Origin: Pristionchus mayeri
Lineage: Eukaryota; Nematoda; Chromadorea; Rhabditida; Neodiplogasteridae
DNA: 64,000 nt
Assembly (NCBI GenBank): GCA_036245805.1
Contig: BTRK01000005.1
Span: forward strand, 13,802,984-13,866,983
Direction: 5' to 3'
The position numbers and the translations under genes were made by a program. The stretch's first letter is position 1, and each line of letters begins with the position of its first letter. Below the pieces are notes generated by a model. It saw only the letters and a list, made by a program, of their open reading frames with translations, was not told the origin of the DNA and did not search any database. This document shows positions 10,965 to 24,100 of this stretch, piece by piece.

Positions 10965-12944
10965 CATGCTATTATGTTACAATGTTACATTTTTGCACTA
11001 AATTCACAACGATTGTAAAAACTATCAAACCTCGCAGACTTATTATTGCGAACGGACATTCGTAAGTTCCGAAAACGAAGCAATTTGAACGATGTTCGAA
11101 TCCATATCCGGCTAGTTTTATCCAGTTTACACTAGAAAGAATGAATGGAAGAGCTTTATTGTATAAAATTTGGCATGTGATTCATCAGAGAAGACTGATT
11201 AGTTACCATTTTAATGACCGCAAGTTATGCAAAGAATGTTCTTGCATGATTGCTTCCATGTTTTCTAAATAATTTCACTTGTTCCTTGCTCACAATCACT
11301 TTTTTTTTTAAATTCATCAAAAGTTCAATTTTAAAAATTTTGGTAATAAATAGATCAACTCACCAAAATTCGCAAAGTACGTAGATCCATTCGGCCGAAG
11401 AACCCGACTGTATCATTTATTGAAGAGCTGAAAGAACTCTTGGTGATGTGCGACTTACATAGTATAGTTTGTGTGAAGTATGAAAGAGCACCGCAAAAAA
11501 CCCTTAGCGCACCACATTCGATTCATAGACCAAAATCCGGCATTTACTTCGATTTCGAGAAGATCATCGTCATTCTGAACATCGAATTGATAATTTTATT
11601 TATTATTGACGAGCGGTCTAACATATGTTATTACGAAATTATAATTTTTAAAAAAATATCGTACTACGATGTCATAGATACAAGGTAGCTTGGGGAGGCG
11701 CAGTAGTCTTGATGCGGTTACCGAATTACCAACACTACAATGAAGTAAGCTCACCCTTGACAGGACTAGCAGATCAACACTGCGCTTCCCAGCGTCTTTC
11801 TCCACATCGTTAAAGCGGCGGTTCACGAGAGATAAGTGAATACGTTCGTGGTAGCCGAGATGCCGAGTTATCTCGGTTAGAATCTCATTGGGAAGGCTGA
11901 GCAGCGTCTTAAATCACGTTGTATTAATCATTCAAAATGGCAAAGTAACCTTTTCTTCATCTCCTCGAGTGTTTGCCATGCTAGCGTGATGATTTTCTGG
12001 GAATATGTGGATATAGTTTGTATTAGTAATTGTATGAGATCACATGTTTATCGCGCATCTTACGTGCTGCGGAACAAAACGCACTGCATTGAATAGTACG
12101 CACTAATTGTTGTTCACGAGATTTTGCCTAACAGCATGATGCGGTATTAAAGCAGATAAAAGTGGATGAAAAATGTATTTTTGTGCTATTACTGATGGAG
12201 ATTCGACATACAACTAAATGAATTTATTTCATGTCAATAAGTGATCGGAGAAGTAAAATACATCTTTAAGAATTAATACACAATATAAAAACTATGCGTC
12301 CCAATACACGAAAAAATATACGATTAGCAAATATCTCAAAGCATGAGTACATGCTAACATCTGGGAAGAAATCAAGCCCGCTACGCGTGATTTACGCGCC
12401 AAACGCGCCAAATCAAGGCAGAATGAACGCACAACTGACCATTCAAATGTTGTAGTTTTCATCATTGAGTAGCCAACAAAAATATTATAACTTTTCACAA
12501 TTCAATCAATATTTTATGTATCCGAGCTTCGGAAAGAAGCACACATGCCAACTATCCGATGGAATATTCGCCACTGATATCTCCAAACCACGCAGTTCAT
12601 GCACTCTCCAGTCAGTGTCGTGCTCAGTCGGGAACAAGAATTGCTTCTAAACGAATCAATTCAAATAACAAAAATATGCTAACATTTCGATTCATCATTG
12701 TTAAAAAATAAGTGGTTGCTCGAACTCGGTGTCATTTGGTGTCGAACTATGATTATGATAAATTAATTTCAACGATGCATTGCGAAACTTAGCTATCACG
12801 TTTATTGTATGCCTGGTTAACAGCTGAAGTTGATACAGTTTCATGAACATCTCGATATCTTGGGAATAAGAAAAATATCAATTACTGACAACACTAGTCT
12901 CGAATATCTAGTAAACGTGTTCAGTAAACTCTGATCGCATGACA
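10965..12944. other. Intergenic, weak open frame only
   Basis: One plus-strand frame without internal stop, about 11354-11688, reads like a basic domain (I-R-K-V-R-R-S-I-R-P-K-N-P-T) but matches nothing I know. It may be a relic of a retroelement. A 61-codon frame at 12465-12650 has four cysteines but no context. I call neither a gene. Confidence 0.3.
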
Positions 12945-15106
12945 CTATCTATGGACATCTCGCATAACGACCGAGAAAGTTGTATCGAGTGTGAAAGAAA
13001 TGTACACAGATGTGCTTCTGTTATTGGAAGTTTCTTGAGTCAGCGTCGCTCCCCAATTCGAGTGCTTCACATATATTTTAATGCGATCATCAGCTTCGAT
13101 AACCTCGTAATCCTAAAATAACGTGCCTTGGCTAGTGATCAGAAATTGAACACTATAGTTCGAGAAACGATACCCCGGTCTCTTCATGTTGTACACTCTA
13201 TCACCAGGGAGTTCACAATGCAGAGATGAGTGATATTTCATGACTCGATTTCACACTAACCTCGTTGTCCCCGAGCCCGTTCTTTGCGAATGAATAGTCC
13301 ACATTGCCAGTGGTCGCCAATTCCGGATTCCCATCCTCTCGTCGTTTTATTCTAGTCTGCAAAATTCATCCAGAAATAACAATAACAAGAATTGGATCAC
13401 CATCACGATTTTGATCAGGTCCAATCGGTCTACGTAAAAGCACGGAAGGAAGACGTAATCGATTTTTGGAATTATATCATAACATGAAATGTGTAGAGGC
13501 TGTGAATCTTCCTGCAATTTTAAAAGCGTTTTTAGGGAACCAACATATCTGACCAGTAGTGTTGTTATGCTCGAGTTTCACTCGACGAGCGCTCGCCATT
13601 CGCCGCGTTAATTTTCGACCCACTCGGATCGGACAATTAATCATGAGTGAAATGGGGGGAATTCACTCGCGAATACGTGCTATTCGCGAGTGTCACTCGT
13701 GAGTGGATTCCTTTGTTCGCCCTTTCATTCACTGAAGAGAGAGAGGGGAGCGACCGCGCGCGAATGGAGAATGCTCGCGAGTCTACTTAGATTCGCGAAC
13801 TCGCGAGTGAAAATTCACTCGCGAGTGGCGAGTAACTCGAAATAACAACACTACTGACCAGTATCATCTCGTTAGTTTTCTTATTTGTATTAACAGTAAT
13901 GTTTAGACACAGTCCATTTCGAAATAGTTTAGCCATCAATTTGCCATCCATTCCTCCGTCTTTGAACATTTCAAAATCAAAACTATATGCTTCAGCTTCA
14001 ATCGATACAATCCAATCAATCAATCTGAAATTGTTTAGAGAATTTCCACGTTTTATGTTAACTTTTAAGCATAATTACTATTCACCTTTTTCAGCTCACT
14101 TTTTTCTGAGTTCGCCTCGACATGATAGGAATTCGATTTCTTCGTCAACATGAACGGTTCGAGCTGAATAATTGTTGAATTCGTTTTCAAAATGCTTTAT
14201 AGTTCTCCAGTCAATAAGAACCTTAAACATGAGTGTGAGGATGAGTATCCATTGACGATACGCTTACTGATGTGATATGTATTTCAGAGACATGATAACG
14301 ATCAGTTAGATATCGAAGTTATCTAAAGATCCGGCATGATGGACTTCGAATCAGAACACGACGACGATCAGTGCCTTCGTTGAATCTCAGCTGAGTAATC
14401 ACAGGGGTCGTACGGGGTACAGTTCACGATACATATTCGAAAAATGCACTCTCATTTCACATTTTCTCACTCGTCGCATGCGCTTGGGTGCCCTCCGATC
14501 GAATCTATCTCAGATCTAGGATAATAGTTGCATATCACGCTAAGTATTTGACGTCGCTACATGTCACCTCATCAAATGCATTTGTGAATCTTTGAATGCG
14601 TCCCTCTAGAGTGTTTATGTGTCTTTTGGGTAATGTCATGCTCTTACGATCTAGGGAAAATGAATGCAACGCTTACCTCCATGACATCATATTCATTTTC
14701 GTAGTGTGAAAGCTCGACCTTGCCGGTATCTCTCTCACGCCAGACAAAACATGAATCTCGCTCCCGTTTCAGACACAAACAATGATCTCCATTGCATGCC
14801 TGACAATGTTGCAGATTTAGCTGTTTGAGCATCACAATACGCAAGCTATAGAATACGAACTTGAAAGATTTCCAGTAGCATCCAACAGCATCCGTCTTCC
14901 CTTTTGTCGGTCGCATTTCGGTTCAATCGAGAGCATTTTCTGGCTGACGCAAGAGAGGATGTCCAAGTCATCACTGATGCAATTTTACAATTTTTTTTAA
15001 AAAATAGGCTAAATATTATTGACTAACTAACAGATAATAGTAAAAACTCACTGATCGAAATGTTCAAAGATGTTGTTGAGTCATCAGGAAGATTGGAGAG
15101 ATGGTC
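12945..15106 (-). CDS. F-box paralogue B, F-box scrambled
   Basis: Exons seen (minus strand, 5' to 3'): 15052-15106, 14861-14973, 14677-14799, then an unresolved stretch, 13859-14024, 13407-13511, 13261-13356, 12945-13112 (stop TAG). The resolved junctions agree in phase. It is a paralogue of the gene at 15891-17334: both share S-N-L-P-D-D, D-W-I and E-x-F or E-M-F motifs, and the exon ends match. In the first exon L-P-D-D is followed by a 4-base deletion relative to the paralogue. The true continuation (N-N-I-F-E-H-F-D-H-D-D-L-D-I-L) is in another frame, while exon 2 is 4 bases longer, so the frame is restored and stays open. Either a pseudogene or a protein with a destroyed F-box. The C-terminus is longer than in the paralogue. 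The first coding exon was not found. Confidence 0.55.
13557..13853. mobile_element. hAT-type MITE
   Basis: A 297-base palindromic element with termini TAGTGTTGTTAT and ATAACAACACTA and an exact 8-base direct repeat CTGACCAG on both sides (13549-13556, 13854-13861). An 8-base duplication and a TAGNG-like end are hAT hallmarks. The interior is dominated by ACTCGCGAGT repeats. It sits in an intron of F-box paralogue B, five bases past the donor. Confidence 0.92.
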
Positions 15107-15890
15107 CTGAATGATGGTGATTAACCCGGTGTTTAGCGTCGAGGAAACTACGATATGATATTTCTCTCATTGTATGGTTCCGTCAAACGAAATGAGATAA
15201 ATGCATTGTCAGTCCTAGTGACTACATTTGCCTCAATTCAACATCACGCATTTACGAAAATATACCTCATCATTTATATCTGCCTCCAAAATTTTCCAAA
15301 TACATAACTAATGATGCATCCGAATTCTAAGAACTTGAACTACTTTGTAGCCACTGGAGAGATCCCTTCCCCTATCAACCTCGATTATGTTTGCTCGTTA
15401 AATCCATTGAGCTCGTTGATTTGAGCGATGACTCATTCTTACCCTTTGGGATAAGAGGTGATATTCTTCCATTTCTTATTTTTAGTAAATTACAATTTGA
15501 AATTATCATAAATGTCGTCAGATGCAAGAAAGATATCGCACATAATCTTGAATGTAATCAAAAACAAAATTTATCATGAGATACCATAAAACATTGCCAG
15601 TGAATATGTTGATGGGTGTATCATGGTATTCGGTTTTGTGTCGACGTAGGGTAATCGATTGGACTTCATGGGGTCGTATACTGACTGCCGAAACGAAAAC
15701 GGAACAAGAAAAGAAACATCGTCAGCGCGAAATGAATTAGCAAGAACTAAAAGTGATGTGAATATGTTTTTCATTCCCGGGGATAGATCCCTCGAATAAT
15801 GTTGCTTTCCAGTTATCTCGTTTGAAAGTATAATCACCTTCGAATTTTATAACGTCAAACTTCTGAAAGTAAGCAGGGATTTGAAAACTG

Positions 15891-17334
15891 TTAGATAAAT
15901 ATGCCACTAGCATCCGTATCGGTCAATTCATTAATCAGTTTCGAGAACGAGCACGCGCTAATGTGCAGATTTATATGACCGTTTTTCTTCATGTCCAATC
16001 TCTTCTGAAATTATATGTTATGATGTTATTTGGTTATTTGTAACTTACTTTCAGAATTGAAATTAAACTACCATAATCAGAAATCAAGCATTCGAATGAT
16101 AGTTTTTCAAATTTTGAAAGTATATCATGGCAACGCTTCGGTAGCAGAAGATGCGTTTTATTCTGAAATAAAAGACAAATAGTTGTATACTTTGGCATCT
16201 CACAAACCATTAGTAGATTGTCGTTGCGATTAAAGCCAAGTTCTTTACACTTTCCGTTGTAAATCTTCGTAATAAACTGTCCAGTCATTCGTTCTTCAGC
16301 GAACATTTTATAATCGAGATGGAATTTTTCTGATTCAATGGTTGCAATCCAATCTTTGAATCTGAATGAAGTGATGATATGATTTGCAAGATATATATTA
16401 TAATGATAAGGTATACTGCAATCTTCCGCATTGGCAAAGTACTTTTTGCGAACGTAACATTCGTGATTGAGAAATATTCCGTAGAAGGAGGGTAGAACGA
16501 GTACCAGCAATGTGCGAGAAATTGGTGGTCAATTAGAATCTGAAAAAAATCATAAATGAGTTGATAATTTGAGGTTAGGTCACTGACGTGTTCAATCTCA
16601 ATTCTGCCAAACTTGAACCGATCAGCAAGAAATCGAATCTTTTCGTAAACACAACATGGTAACGTTCGTAAGTGCACATGGATCCCGGTTCTCTCCTAAA
16701 AAAATGCATAACTATGTAAGATAATAACGTATGCTTTATAGGCAACGAAGGTAACGGCAACGGCGGAACAACTATGTCACCTTGTTCGTCCATGAATTCC
16801 CAGTACATTTCTTTAATTCCACTTTTTCTCTTGAGAAAAGTAGTGTTCTTTTAACGCGCATGAACCAGAAGTTGCGCTTCGTTTCTTGCAGGGAAAGGCA
16901 AATATCTCCATAACATGACTGAAATACTTATAATTGCAAATGTATTTTTAAGCTACTCACTTCAAACAGGTTTAGGCGTTCAGCAGTTTTCTTTTGCGCT
17001 TTCGGTCGTTGGATTAATGCAAATGTTACCATCCTTTGGCTAACTTCCGAAACAACATCCAAGTTATCGCTGAAATCGTTTTTATTTTTTTTATTTAGTT
17101 TGCTATTAGACTCACTGGTTGAAATATTTGAAAATAGAACTGATACAATCGTCGGGCAAATTCGATAGCAGATCCTGCAAATGCTACAATATTATGTAAT
17201 CCAACTCCTCTGTTAAACATAATAATGATTATAAACAAAATGATTGGCACTTTTTTGTCGATGACGGGCTTCGATTCGAAGGTTCTGCTGGAGCGGAGGA
17301 GGTTGCAACACAGTTTAGGCGTTGAAGATGCCAT
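15891..17334 (-). CDS. F-box protein, paralogue A
   Basis: F-box proteins recruit substrates to SCF ubiquitin ligases through Skp1. Exons supported by splice sites and phase: 17116-17174, 16961-17069, 16588-16695, a further exon starting at 16539 whose end I could not fix, 16208-16361, 16049-16162 and 15891-16004 (stop TAA). The F-box spans the first two exons: D-L-L-S-N-L-P-D-D-C-I-S-S-I-F-K-Y-F-N-H, then D-N-L-D-V-V-S-E-V-S-Q-R-M. The split His codon (CA|C) confirms the junction. The start is uncertain: ATG 17334 opens a frame, but no consensus donor joins it to the F-box exon. The remainder has no known domain. It lies head-to-head with the lectin gene at 18106. Confidence 0.7.
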
Positions 17335-17404
17335 TTGCTCAGGTTTAGAACTTTAGATGATACGACTGACGAGGCTGACGAGTTAGTGAATGGTATTTGA
17401 ACAA

Positions 17405-17465
17405 CAGAAAAGCGTCATATACGCGTCGTTTAAAAAAGCGTCATATATATATACGCGTCGCAAGT
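17405..17465. repeat. Repeated CGTCATATA / ACGCGTCG motif in a divergent promoter
   Basis: Two copies of GCGTCATATA...ACGCGTCG stand about 70-130 bases upstream of ATG 17334, in the region shared by F-box gene A (minus) and the lectin gene (plus). A regulatory role is only suggested by position. Confidence 0.35.
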
Positions 17466-18017
17466 GCGCGCGTTGCGTATTTTTATTTCGCGTGTTATTT
17501 TGAAAACGAAGCATTTGAAAGCGATGTAGCATGTGTTCGCAGCATACACATTCGTTACACATTCGAAAAATAATTTAAAAAATGAAAATAATCCAATTTT
17601 TTTCTAATAATGTATATGTGTCCATAAGAATGGAGGAATATTTGGAAAATCGTTGTATCTATCCTATTTTGCAATTATCCTTTACCAAACGAGACTTGGA
17701 TGTTTGATTGCATTTATCGTTCTTTGGTGCCCCGCCACTAGATAATGATGTCTGCATGTCGATTGCTGATAAGCATCAAACTACAGAGCATCAATCGCAA
17801 AAGTTGCCAAGATGCATGTCGCTGTCGATCTGGCACTTGAATTTCACGTACAGAAACTCATCAGTGTGTTATGAGAGGAAACGCTGAGAATATTTGGCTT
17901 CGGACTTCTCCCAGATCGCACGCAACATAATACAAAATTCCACGAATCTGGATCATAGCCAGAGGACATTACTATTGATTGCTATGAATTTCCGTTTCAC
18001 TCGAAATGTCAATCGAG

Positions 18018-18049
18018 AGATAAGAAGCGTTTATTGAAGTGTTGATAAG
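18018..18049 (+). promoter_or_regulatory. GATA-type sites before the lectin gene
   Basis: AGATAAG (18018-18024) and TTGATAAGA (18042-18050) lie 55-90 bases before ATG 18106; a third, CTGATAAGC, is at 17766. TGATAA sites are the known binding motif of intestinal GATA factors (ELT-2) in nematodes, and lectins of this class are commonly gut-expressed. Function here is inferred. Confidence 0.45.
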
Positions 18050-18105
18050 ATCTGATCTTCTCTCTCTCTACCGCTCTATGATTCCTCATTCACGCTCCCA
18101 AATCG

Positions 18106-21100
18106 ATGCGACGGTTTCTGCTCTTCTTCTTCGTTTTGCGTGAGCTTTTTTTAAATATTTTCGTAATTGAGATCAGCAAACAGCAATATTTTAGTTTATC
18201 CTCTACTGTATTCACTTCCGCTTACTCGAAATACCGATCCTTCCAGAATTCGTTCTCTGCGCGTGTCCTGATGGTTACGAACTTGTGAAGGAAGGGGAAT
18301 GCCGAGGATTCGCCTCCAAACTCTCCTCCACATATGAGGAATCGCTGGAGGGCGCAGTTGCCAAGTGCGACCAAGTGCAGGGGAAGCCGGTGATTATTCA
18401 CAACGAGGAGGTGAGTGATTTCGTATTTTTCTTAGCTCATTTATCAGGTTGTAACATAAGTTTTGTCGCGTCCTATCTCTTACGCATTCTAACCTCAGAA
18501 ATTCTTCGAATTAATTTAATCTCAATTTCGTTATTCATAATCAGTGAGGGCCTTCGTACCCTTTCTTACGCGCTTTACTTCAATCCTGTCAAGACAGTTA
18601 GAGAGGCACAGTAGTCAGTCAAAGTTGTAGTGAGAACAGGATTACAAATCATTTTCGCGCACCAGGACTTCTTGAAAAGGAGGAATTATGTCGATTTGGT
18701 GTGATATTCGTAAAGTACAATATATGGGTATAATTTTGAACCATCCACGGATAATGACAAACTAAAAGCTTTCTAGAAAGTTAGACGAGTTTGTGTAATG
18801 TGGATGGTAGGTGACGGTTGGGAAAACTTTTGCTAGCAGAATTTTCTTCTCAATAGATGTGGAGATCCAAATAGTTGTGAAATATAATTCACCCAAGGTG
18901 TTCAGTATACATTTACCGTTTGGGGTCTATCGGGTTCTGTTGAGATAAGTAGCTCCATATAGAACGATGGTGTGTAAATAAAACTACTGAATTTGGCACT
19001 TTGTTGAAATTTCTACCTCACACATACGTTCAATATCTGATTTATTGTGATCATCCGAACCAACCACCATTCCCTTACCATTAAATATTCGGGATAATTT
19101 TAGAAATCAATAGCTTTTGAATGACAATCATGAATTCAAAAACACATAAACTTGCATTTTTGGCAAAATTTTCACAAAATGAATTAATGAAAATTTCAAA
19201 TTTCCCGCATGTTGAGTACTATTTGCCTCGCCGGTTCATGAGAAATTAGACCCTCATGAGTGGTAATTAGAACGCACTTACGATAGTCACTGTTGTTGTA
19301 ATTTTGGATTCAGGAGACTTGGTCAAGTTGGCTAGGAATCAGCGACTACCTTAGATTCAGTGAACTGTATCTTCGATTCCGCTCAACATAGCACCATATC
19401 TGGCATATATTTTGAAAGAGCATTCACGGGGCATATCATCATGCTGTAGGAGTTTGGTTCATTATTCGTATCTTCGAACTAGCACCCGGTCAAACAAATA
19501 AATAAAATTTGCATGAAATTCAAATCAGTTCATATCGATATTATTCGCATAGCCGGCATGGACAGTTCAGCTATACACTATAGTTAGAATGGGCATGCAT
19601 ACCCCAAACATATACTATGAGGTCAGGCAACGGGAATATTTGAGAAGTATCGTTCATGGAAATATTGTGAACCTCCGAAATGCGACAAAACTTATGTTAC
19701 AACCCAATATTTATGCCATGTCGGACGAACGATCAGTTTCGGCCACAGTTATTTACTGTTAACTGTTCAATTATGCGGCACTGTTGGGAAAAGAATTCCG
19801 GTAAACGTGTTCCTAAATCTTCATTTCAGCAACAACAGTACTGGCTGCAGAAACGAGAATCGTGGAGGAGTGACTACCTGATTCTGGGTTAGTATCGTTG
19901 TCAGATGTAAAACATGCAGACCCACACACGTAGCTGGTACTACAATGTGTAAATTATTATGGGAGGTCATTCAAAAGAGAGAGTATGTTATGCTATTAAG
20001 TTTATTTCAAGGACTCCGCTGCAATGCATCTGGCAAGGCCGAATGGGCCGACGGATCGGTCATTGACTTCATTCCGCCCGATGGAGGAGTTGATGATAGT
20101 ATGCACTCGATCATTTATTGTTGTGATACGGAAAATGTTGAGAGTTATTGTTCTTCATAAAAAATCAATTGTATGATGTGAAAATGATGTGATTCAATTT
20201 CGTCAGTGAACTACTGCTACTCCGACTGCAGCTGGTATCTCTGGCACGATGGGCACTACCACAGTCGTCAGTTCTTATTCTTTACGAAGATCTACCCTGT
20301 GAAAACTTGTAATTGTTCTCTCTTCACGCATAGTGTGCTCCATTGATACTGTTGTAGCAGCATGTCGCAGTCTCAAATATGGAAAACATTTTTGTACTTA
20401 CTGTTCAGTGTGCACCAAAATCGCGGTGGACGCGGACGTCTTCTGCACCACTCAACTGCACCAACCAGTTGCTTCCGGAGACGGATGCGAGCTAATCGAT
20501 GATGATGACAAGAATGGAGCTTGCTACCAGGTACGTAAATAGGTCGAGTGATCACTTTCGGTTAACAATCATCCGGATAATAGCCAAAATGGTACACTTC
20601 CCTATTGTTTTTGCAATAGATTGTTTCAAATGTGCAAACTCTAGGGAATGTCAAGGATGGAGGCTGCTATCAGGTAGCCGCAATATGACGCCGGTTGTGC
20701 AAGAAACGAGCAAGGTCTGGCACATCGAATTTTCGAAAACTTCTGGAATGGGGTTCTGAAGGGAGCAGATCATGATGGTCAACTGCATTTTGCACAATCT
20801 CGACCGGTTGAGCCGGGCTGCATGTGTGCTGCATGTACATTTCTGTTAATAACTCGGACACCTATTGAGGTATCACCTTCAAATTTGTACAGTGGTATTA
20901 TGAGCTACCTGTGAGCCCGCCGAAGCAAAATTTGAATATTTCGAAATATGCTAATTTTATGAAATGTTGGATCTCGAATATAAAGCGCCAGATACAACCA
21001 CCAATTAGATGGGAAGATGCGCCTTGTTGAGGGGATAATTTTTCGTATACTATGTATTGCAAACAAGTTTGACATATTTTTGCTGCGCGCCTTTAAATAG

Positions 21101-24100
21101 GGCGATTTTCTAATATTTTGCTGGGACACCGCGCACTCCGCGCAGAGGGAGGGGAATTAATCTCAATTGCCATCGATCTCAATTTCATTTCTCACTCTCT
21201 GCGCGGAGTGCGCGGTGTCCCAGCAAAACTTTAGCAAATCGCTTTATTTAAAGGCGCGTTGCAAAAATATGTCAAACTTGTGCCACACATAGTATGCGAA
21301 AAATGATCCCCTCAACAAGGCGCATCTTCCCATCTAATTGGTGGTTCTATCTGGCGCCTTATATTCGAGATCCTAAATTTCATGAAATTAGCATATTTCG
21401 AAATATTCAAATTTTACTTCGACGGGCTCATAGGTAGGTCATAATACCACTATACAAATTTGAAGGTGATACCTCAATAGGTGTCCGAGTTATTAACAGA
21501 AATGTACATGCATCACACATGCAGCCCGGCTCAACCGGTCGAGATTGAGCAAAATGAAGTTGACCATCATGATCAGCTCCCTTGAGAACCCCATTCCAGA
21601 AGATTACGAAAATTCGATGTGCCAACGCCTTCATGCGTTTGCTCGATTCTTACGCAACCGGTGTCATATAGAATGCGAGAGCACTAAAATATACACCATG
21701 ATCAATTCATAGATTGTAGATTGCAAAATCATCACAGTTTTATCAAGCATCACACAAATATCCTATCGGTGCGCATAATCCTCGCGATGACCAATACACT
21801 CCACGAATACAGCATTTCAGGTCAGCACGGCTGCGGAAAACTGGGAAGATGCTCAGAAGATTTGCAAAACGCTCGGCGCAGACCTAGCTTCTGTTCATAG
21901 CGCGCAGGTATTTGAAATATTTTCGTAAAGTAAAATTGAAAATATTCAATTTTTAGGAAAACTCGTTCATCCGTCGCCTGGCAATGTCCCACGGTGCACT
22001 GAAGGGCGTGTTTCTCGGGGGCAAGAGCACCGGCAAGGACAATGGTTTCGGGTGGACGGATGGATCCCCTTGGGACTACAACAGCTTTGCAACGGGTAAT
22101 GTCGGGTTGTTTCGACTCCAGATGATGCAAAAAACGAGTAAATATTCGTGAAAGTGAAGGAATGCTGATCAAATGTCGCAAAATTTAATGGGCACTAGGT
22201 CGGATGATCACCGTCGGATGATAACCTACTGGATGATAACCCATAAAGGAACCGTTCTGTAGAACATTCACAAAATCCTTTTTCACACTTTGGGAATCTA
22301 CTGTGCAAGTTCTACAGAATGGTACATTTTTTTGGTTATCATCCAGTATGTTACCATCCGTCGATGATCACCCGACCTACTGCCATCTAATCTGTTTAGG
22401 GTACCCTGCTGCTGGGAAGGGCGACTGCGTGGTGATGGACACCTCGACGTCGGCCGGGCAGTGGCAGAACCAGGACTGCTCGGCAAGTCTACCCGTAGCT
22501 TGCGCTCGCCAATGTAAGTTAAGACAAACGTGTATATATTAGTTTATATCAATGTATATGAGAGACTGTCTGAGAGGATTCACCATAGGCCGTACAGCGA
22601 AAAATAAAGTTCTGATTTTAAGATCTCCCTAGTTGTAACTTTTCGCGTAGAGTTCGAAAATCGACCTTAGAAAGCCGTATCTCTTACCCCTCATTTCGCG
22701 TGTTGCGCTGAAGTTGGGTGGTCGGTTTTCGTAAATCCAAACCCCACAACTGCATAGTAATTCTGAAAGATCTCGACGAGATACAGTACCGAACAAAAGT
22801 TTCGCAACAAATTTGTGATTGTCATAACTTCGTTCATTCAAAATTGAGCTAGAGACTTATGGTTGAAAGCATTCGAGAGGATATCAGGAGAAAATAGTCA
22901 TATGAGAGGAATCGGGAGAAACTCGAGATCTTTGGGCCATGCCGGGACGTGGAAATTCATGTTCATCAATCGGGCCGAAAACAACGTGAATGGTACTTCG
23001 AAACGTGCTCTTTCAAATGGCGTTGACCGTTTTGCGAAGAAAATTTTTTTCTCGACGTGGTACGTCTTCGAATTGGGCGGAGTCACACTTTTTTCTGAAA
23101 ACACCGAACTTTGGAGCTGTTTTTCGGACCTTTGCGATAAAGATATGACAAAATAGTCAACATATGAAAGAAAGAGGATTGTTCGAGGAACATTTTGCTT
23201 TATTCTGATGGGTCAGAAACGCTAATTTGAAGCCAGGGGGTACGATTTGGCGAACAATTTTGTAAATCACGAAATACCAAAAAGGTTTTGGGATTTCATG
23301 CTTAATCGATAGGTCCCTATAAGTACTCTTTCCTCTCAAAAAATTAAGGTCTGGAAGCTATGCGTAATAATGTTGCTCTCGTTTAAGTAATACCCGGGTA
23401 ATGGGCCGGGTATAGGCGGAATGTTTCCTATATCGCTATAGGGTCATTTAGCGTCAGAATTGAATCAATACACTGTAGAAACATATTTCCATACCAGAAA
23501 CACATAATTTTCATGTGCATTCGCTCATAGCTTCGAATTGTAGAAATTATAAACTAAAAACTGGGAAGGTGCAAAATACCCGGTATCTGACGTCCATTCA
23601 ACGAAAGATTCAGTGAAATGTATTGGGTGTAATGTAGAAACAACTTCTATAGCAATTGACAAAGGCTTACCACAGTTGAAATCGATTTTGCCACATTGGT
23701 AATCGAATAATTGCGAAACATGACTTCCGCAACCGATTTTGAGATATCGATTAGTGGGTGGCACCAAATTGTAGATTGTTATGTGCTGAACATTTTGTCT
23801 GTTGAAAGTAAGTTTCTATTTTTCCATATGCGCGAGCTACAGTGCTTAGAAGTTCGATAGAAACGGGCTAGAATCCCTCGAGAAGGCGCGCTCTAATCGT
23901 CTGGCGCTCTCTCCGCCCGACCTCCCTCTCCTTCCCCTCCAATTGTCGCTCTCTCGCGCACCTCCGCCGTCGTTTTCTGTCTACTTCTAGGCATTGTAGC
24001 TCGCGTATATGAAAAGATAGAAGCTTACTTTCAACAGATAAAATGTTCAGCACATAATACTCTACAATTTGGTGCCACACACTAATCGGTATCTCAAAAT

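Noticed and set aside
18446..18640. Possible mariner-type MITE in lectin intron 2 (TCAGGTTGTAACATAAGTTT and a segment like 7597-7670)
   Set aside because: No matching right terminus found, so only a suspicion of a decayed copy.
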